Source: Eretmocerus hayati
Lineage: Eukaryota; Arthropoda; Insecta; Hymenoptera; Aphelinidae
Length of the DNA stretch: 64,000 bases
NCBI GenBank assembly: GCA_029851415.1
Contig: CM056743.1
Span: 21,614,905 to 21,678,904 of the forward strand
Reading direction: 5' to 3'
Below the pieces are notes generated by a model. The model did not search any database. It saw only the letters and a program-made list of their open reading frames with translations, and was not told where the DNA came from. Positions 58,327-64,000 of the stretch are shown in pieces. The stretch's first letter is position 1. Every line of letters starts with the position of its first letter. Made by a program: the position numbers and the translations under genes.

Positions 58327-60079
58327 TTCTGACACGGTTTGCAACTCCACTCATTTCACTAAGAATTCTCCGAAGATTCCCTTCACGCAATTTTCCAAAT
58401 TCTTTATTTTCTCCATGCAGCGCAAATGTCCATAGATCTAATAAGGACTTCATCAAAGTACAAGGTTGCACGTATGAGTCTCAAAATACACCGTTGTCCA
58501 GCGCATTGATACGGAAGCCGAGAGAGCTCACGCGCAGCTGAGTCGCATGAGGGCGCTACTGCACGCTGCATGCGGGATGCAGCCGGCACGCTGCATGCAG
58601 CGTGCAGTCAATCAAATTTGATTTTTCCGTTTTTTTTTGTTCTCTGTGAGCAAAGTCATAAGAAGCACTCGTGGGATCTTGTTTGGCGTCGTTCTTGGAA
58701 TAATTTTGTAGGTAAAAAGGTGTCTCAAGTTGATTTCGTCGATAAATCACGGCCCACGAGGTTATGTGGCTCAAATTTGCTCGACATTGAAAAAGAAAAC
58801 GGAATTTGTCGCCTGTGCTGTATACAAATGTATGATAAAAGGAAACGAATTTTGTCGCCTGTGCTGTACAAGTGCATGATAAAAGACTGCATCATCCCTT
58901 ATTCGTGAGGAGAAGTCATCGTGTAGCTTGGGTGAGTGAGAAATGTTATCGTAGAAAGATTTGATGTCTTTGAGAGCTGTCTGAACGTTTTTGACTTCCT
59001 CTTTTTTCCATATCATTTTCACTTGCATTGTGAGTAGTCAGTGTATTTGAGTCATTCGCAGTTTCAGTTCTTCAGAATGTTTGGCGAGTGCTTTTATAGA
59101 GTCAAAAAATCTTTTGGCTCACAATATTTGTTACTGTTAGGTGGTTCATTCAATCTCTAGCTTCCAAAGTGAAGGAACGCTTCATTTGCCATAAAGTTAT
59201 CACTTTCTTGAAGATATCGCCTCAACTATTTTCAGAATCTGTCTTTGATTATTGATTGTTGCTTCAGGAAGCGTTTGGAGACTTTGAGATTTGTAAGACA
59301 AGTATGACCCAATGCCTCTGTTTTACTTACAGGAGCTAGTGAATCTCCTGTACTTTACCTCGATCAAGTTGTGATTGCATTGATTTTGCTAAGCTAAACA
59401 AATGTAAACAAATGTGCTGAATTGAAGAGCGAATAAGTAATGTATTCCTATCATTTGTGATTCATGAGAAAAACCTCAGAAGTACTTATTTGTGACCTTG
59501 AATTCTTTTCAGGTTTGTGTCATCAGATACATGTCTACAGTATTAATGATGTGCCGCATACCCTTAGTTCTATACCAGATTGTTCCTGAATGTTTATACT
59601 TGATTCTTCAAGAATCAAGTTAGTGTCGAAAAGCTGATTGAATCAAAGAACAATAGTTTGATACTGACCTGTACAACTTGAGGTAATTATCATGATCGCT
59701 TGATCTTAAAATACAAGAGTTGAAGCACCATCATGTGAGTATGTCAGTGAAAATATAATTAGGACCTTATTGAGGACTCGAGGGCTTCACCATTCCTCAA
59801 GCCTCAATAATAACATTTGAGAGCGGTGAATTTTTTTAGTTTTCAAAAAGCTTGTCTGTAGGTGTGAGAACCATCTGCAGCTTGAGTGAATGATTGGGAA
59901 GTTCTCGATTCACACCTCGGTGTCTAGCTCAGGTTCTGTAGCAATCAAGTATAACCAGTGATGAATGAGTGTTCAATAAGCTAACGTTTCCTCAATGAAT
60001 TAATTTAATGCTCATCTACCTATTCATTTTTGTAGGAGCCTTTATGTTCCAGTAGTCGCATTTATTTACCTTGTCAACC
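58327..60079. other. Upstream region of the integrase-like gene; small repeats only
   Basis: It contains a palindromic GCACGCTGCATGCAGCGTGC near 58587-58606 and a direct duplication of about 45 bp at 58795-58885 (AATTTGTCGCCTGTGCTGTA repeated). There is also a hairpin TTATTGAGG…CCTCAATAA at about 59764-59806. An acceptor-like TTCATTTTTGTAG ends at 60035, 44 bp before the ATG of the next gene. The 112-codon frame at 58570-58908 is not recognised. Confidence 0.4.
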
Positions 60080-61267
60080 ATGTCCGAGTACGTTTCTCCG
60101 AAAACCGTGCATGGTCTGATCAAGCAGTATTTCAATTGGAATTGCAGTTATGAAGAGATACTTCAGTTGCTCAAACAAAAACACAACATCCGATTTTCGC
60201 TGAGTACTCTGAAAAGGATTCTCGCGGCTCTTAATCTCAAGAGAAGAAATTATCAAGAAAGCGATATTCAAGATATCGTTGGTGCTATTGTCGAGGAACT
60301 CCATGGCCCTGGATATAATTTAGGGTACAGAGCTCTCCATAACAAAATTAAATACAGCTATAAACTTCATGTAAAGAGAGACACTGTTTATCAAATCCTA
60401 TCTATTGCGGATCCAGAAGGGATTAGAGATAGAGCCGCGAAAAGATTGCGGAGGAGGCAGTTTCGCTGCCCGGGTCCTAATTATGTCTGGTCTTTCGATG
60501 GCTACGACAAACTGAAAGGATTTGGATTTCCCATTCACGGATGTATTGACGCTTTTTCACGCCAAATACTTTGGTTAGAGGTCGCAACGACAAATAATGA
60601 CCCCAAAGTGACGGCAAATCATTACCTCAAAACTGTGAAAAAACAGAAATGTGTCCCAGTGATAGCAAGATGTGACAATGGTGGAGAAAACACATTGATT
60701 GGATCGCTACAAATATGTTTGCGTAGCAAGCATGATGACAAAATGGCTGGCCCTAAAAGTTATGTTACTGGGAAAAGTACCCACAACCAAAGGATCGAGT
60801 CCTTTTGGGGCCAACTCAGAAAGCATTCGATGGATTACTACATGCAGCTGTTCCGATGCATGGAAGAACGAGGACTATTTGATGGCAGTGATATGCATAA
60901 AAAATGCATGCAGTTTTGTTTTGGTCCTTTAATAAAAAAAGATCTAGAGGAATCGAAATCGCTTTGGAATCGCCACCAGATCAGGAAACAGTCGAGTAGA
61001 AACGTCATTCATGGCCGACCTTTTACCATGTACAATCTGCCAAAAAAATATGGGACTAGAGACTACCGCAAACCGGTAGACCTCGATGCCGTCGACCGAT
61101 TATTGAAAAATTTTACTGTGGAGCCACAGCTGTATGATCCTCTATTTGCCGAGGTTGCACATACTTTGATTCCGGACCTTACAACACCTACTGATGTAGA
61201 TGAAGCCTTAGAGCTCTACAAGAATCTTCTCGGATTGATTAATGCCGAAGTCAGCGACGAAGACTAG
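60080..61267 (+). CDS. rve/DDE integrase-like protein, 395 aa, apparently intact
   Basis: The protein belongs to the eukaryotic rve-type integrase group related to bacterial IS3/IS481 transposases, a family scattered through metazoan genomes. The first ATG after an in-frame TAG (60053-60055) is at 60080. Residues 1-60 are helical and look like a DNA-binding region; 60-130 form a second helical domain ending in a basic stretch (RAAKRLRRRQFRCPGP). The catalytic core shows VWSFDGYDKL (Asp140), HGCIDAFSRQILWLE, ARCDNGGEN (Asp199) and THNQRIESFWGQLR (Glu240), a complete DDE triad with 59 and 41 residue spacings. No zinc-binding HHCC domain or chromodomain is seen, which separates it from the BEL/Pao integrase nearby. 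I found no terminal inverted repeats around it, so it could be a transposon copy with undetected ends or a domesticated gene. Confidence 0.8.
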   Translation: MSEYVSPKTVHGLIKQYFNWNCSYEEILQLLKQKHNIRFSLSTLKRILAALNLKRRNYQESDIQDIVGAIVEELHGPGYNLGYRALHNKIKYSYKLHVKRDTVYQILSIADPEGIRDRAAKRLRRRQFRCPGPNYVWSFDGYDKLKGFGFPIHGCIDAFSRQILWLEVATTNNDPKVTANHYLKTVKKQKCVPVIARCDNGGENTLIGSLQICLRSKHDDKMAGPKSYVTGKSTHNQRIESFWGQLRKHSMDYYMQLFRCMEERGLFDGSDMHKKCMQFCFGPLIKKDLEESKSLWNRHQIRKQSSRNVIHGRPFTMYNLPKKYGTRDYRKPVDLDAVDRLLKNFTVEPQLYDPLFAEVAHTLIPDLTTPTDVDEALELYKNLLGLINAEVSDED

Positions 61268-61317
61268 AAGGTAGGCTCTCTTATTCTCGTGCTTGTTGAT
61301 GACCACGAGAGAAACCA

Positions 61318-61323
61318 ATAAAT
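61318..61323 (+). terminator. Polyadenylation signal AATAAA
   Basis: A canonical AATAAA lies 51 bp after the stop codon of the integrase-like gene, at a position suitable for 3' end formation of its transcript. Confidence 0.5.
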
Positions 61324-64000
61324 CTCGTATCGGGACGAACCCTCAAACATTTCTAGGGAGACGTGTCAATAATCGTATCGGTAAACCTGTTACACTAATT
61401 TCGTAACTCCGTGCTGCAAAGGTGTACCTCAGGTTGCTCTACTTGCATATACTGTAATTTTTTCTACAAACTTGCTTTTTTCATTATCGTGCACAGGTAA
61501 TTTGAATAAGAAGAATATTCTAAAAACAACGTAAGTTATCAACATTTTTCTTCGAGTCCAAAAATAATCGAGACAAGTTGAAGTGGCAGTAAATCTCTGC
61601 ATATTGTGTTGGTACTGTCAGCAGTAGAATCCTGGAACGCGCGTTTCGTTTGTTCATCATGACGTTGAGACACTCGAAAAAAGTGTAGAATAATATCTCT
61701 TTCAGGAGTTTTATAGACATAATTAACACATTGCTGTTCATCTCGTTTCTTAAAATTCCTCGTGTGTGTACGCTTATGTGACACAGTGAGTCCGCCTGCT
61801 ATCCAAATTGAGCAAATAAAATGATGAGGCCACGACGGACGAACGCATGGCTCTAAAGTCCCGGGCGATTTCGATGCATTGAAGTGCTTTGGATCGAGTC
61901 TCATCTTCCCTCTTTCTTTGCTTTAGAATTGAGTATGATAAATCCACCGTGGAATAAATCTGCAATCCCATACGTAAACTTCCAATCTCAACGAGCACGT
62001 ATCTCTATTTCAGCATCAATGTTCCCCATTCCAAGGCAAGAACCTTGATGAACTCAGTGTAGATGACACGTGAGGTGCTGTGAGGAACTGCTTCATGCGT
62101 CGTCAATGTAGACAGGATAGAAGTGCAGTTATCAGCGCGAACTTCAAGAACCAAAACGAAACTTCATGCCAATTGCAATAAAAAAACCCCAAACAATGAC
62201 ATCAGCGATGTGGAACCAGATCTTACGTCGGGACACTAATGACGAATGCTAACTCCAAAACTGCAAGCTCCCGTTGCCGGCAAGCGGGTGGTCAAATTAG
62301 AAAAAACTGTTCTTGTTGTATGGCCAAAAAAATAGTCTTTCACATAATTCCATCATTTTTTCTGTTCAGAACTCGAGAAAAAATGTTTCCAAATCAACAG
62401 CTGCTTGGTTTTCGCTCTCGACTAGTGATCTGGAGCGTGGTATTTTTCTTATGCATAAATAAAATGTCTATCTCTGAGCGCACCAATCAGTTATCAAACT
62501 TTGTCAATTACATTCGATCTATGATTTTAGTGTAATCGACAATAGAAGAATTTCTCGTTATCTTGCTGAAAACCGAGATAATCTGTTCATTAGTCTACGT
62601 CATTGATTGATTACGATCGTTGTATATTGAAAAATTCAAACGAATGACACCGTACCATCGTTTCATAAGGATGGTATGAACGACGGGTCAAAACTTGATG
62701 GGCTTCGTTGAGAGCTCACGCAAAATTTTTTCGCCTTCCGGGAAGAAATTCGCTTCTTAATTTCTATGGCTTCTACGATGCATAGCCGTAAAATTCTGGA
62801 TGCATCTTGACCCGAAAACGCGTTTATTAACGAAATTCGTGCTGTTACTGCGTAAGAGCACTCGTTTTGTTAAATAAATGCATTTTCGGCAAATCAATAC
62901 ATAATTTACTGTTCCCCAAAAGCCTGAACTTCTCGTCAGTTTTGAAGCATGTGCGAGATCTGCTCATTTTCGCGAGGAAATCTAGATGAGGACTTTTTCG
63001 CAGGGGGCGACAATAGGTAGAACAGAGTGAATAATTCTATTGAATAGTTGTTTCGTGTATTAGAATACCGCAATCGTTGTACGAATTTTTTGTAATACAA
63101 TTCGTATTCCAAATGAACCAATCTTTCACGTTTGTTAGATGCTTGATGCATGTTTTTCGAGAACTTTCTTTGCTGTTTACCTGCTATATACCAATTGTAT
63201 AATTTCACGACTGAAGATTGAATGTATTATAGCTTGTACAATGTCGTATGGACCTTGATGCATTCGATTGTATGTCTTGAGGATGGATTAATAAAAAAAT
63301 GGTATAGAGTCAGTTGTATTCGTGGCGATGCTGAACGGGTGACCATATGATTAAAGATTATAGGATTCTTGAGAGAAATCGAAACAAATTCCAAAATCAA
63401 ACTTTATTTTTCATTTCATGAAAAAATGAAGGAACTCACAACTGACCTCACAACAAACTAGCTTAAAGTTAATGACTCGAAGGAGTAATCAACTTCATGA
63501 TTATCCTGATGCAAATCTTTGGCCTGTTATTCTTAAGAAAGTCGAGAAGTCATCCTTACTCAATAGTGTGAACCTTTTTCGTCGTTCTTCATACGTGACT
63601 GAATTTCATGATAACAAGCTCTTCATTTTTTGCATATGTTTGGTCTTTTAAAGAGGTCATTCCTGACAAAGAGGATATCAAATTTTTTGTATACACTAAC
63701 AGAATATTTTGTGAATTGTGAATCATTTGAAGAAGAATCCAGTGAAAGTTGAAGCATAGATCATTTTGAACCAAATAATTGAACTTCCAAAGTCAAAATT
63801 GTTCAGAACGAGTTTGGCAGCTCTTAAACGCACTAGTGTCAATTGTCAAAAATAATATGATAATGATGACATATTTTTCTTTTATGATAATGTCATCTTT
63901 TCACAGTATAGGAAAGAACTCTCCTTTTACATGCGCTATCAGAATATTCTATGGAGCGTGATTAATTCGATCAAAGAATCCAGTGCTAGTAAACGCATAA
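61324..64000. other. No gene recognised
   Basis: This is 2.7 kb of AT-rich DNA. The longest frame (61539-61904 minus, 121 codons) lies antisense and downstream of the integrase-like gene and has no recognisable family. No inverted repeat, array or RNA gene was found. Confidence 0.4.

Noticed and set aside
1..64000. CRISPR-like arrays
   Set aside because: The tandem arrays present have degenerate units and no constant-repeat/unique-spacer pattern, and the DNA is eukaryotic.
1..64000. tRNA, rRNA or other structured RNA genes
   Set aside because: I looked for a B-box-like GGTTCGAATCC and conserved rRNA blocks by eye and found none. A tRNAscan/Infernal run would be decisive.

Overview
The window reads as nuclear DNA of a multicellular eukaryote, most likely an insect or another arthropod. 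It is visibly AT-rich, has no bacterial-type operons, and has exon-like blocks bounded by GT/AG signals. It also carries metazoan transposable elements: a BEL/Pao retrotransposon remnant, a hAT-like DNA transposon, an rve-type integrase gene and many inverted-repeat elements. The species cannot be named from the sequence. Most open frames in the window are chance frames in AT-rich or low-complexity DNA.

Layout. 1-1790 is a composite satellite of a diverged ~130-200 bp module plus GAATGA-type short repeats, split by a 437 bp inverted-repeat element. 1791-9600 has a decayed direct repeat, a foldback element (3110-3990), a cluster of stacked hairpins (5186-5454) and one unit of a palindromic family (6690-7010). 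9622-11265 is a near-perfect 1.6 kb palindrome carrying the same ~145-codon frame in both arms. Further inverted-repeat elements lie at 12720-13256, 16776-17218, 18013-18186, 20219-22080 (with another nested inside), 22239-22857, 31421-32327, 35632-35920 and 37791-37995. Three related copies of another element lie at 26386-27180, 28281-29018 and 29921-30735.

Three separate loci (24082-25045, 39276-40865, 49917-51080) share a ~110 bp header followed by long arrays of different degenerate ~10-15 bp repeats. This is the most system-like unexplained pattern in the window.

Clear protein-coding content is limited. (1) An apparently intact 747-codon transposase-like gene on the minus strand (42255-44498) sits inside a complete 3792 bp element with 492 bp terminal inverted repeats and a perfect 8-bp target duplication. 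(2) A BEL/Pao integrase remnant (52690-54423, minus strand) has a premature stop, and its likely 3' LTR is interrupted by a foldback element. (3) A 395-codon rve/DDE integrase-like gene lies at 60080-61267 (plus strand). (4) The 3' exons of an unrecognised spliced gene lie at 55583-56032, with possible upstream exons. A 248 bp tandem repeat lies at 57338-58326. The remaining intervals hold no gene I can support.

Taken together this looks like a transposon-rich intergenic region with layers of nested insertion. Some layers are recent (the hAT-like element, the 1.6 kb palindrome) and some are strongly decayed.
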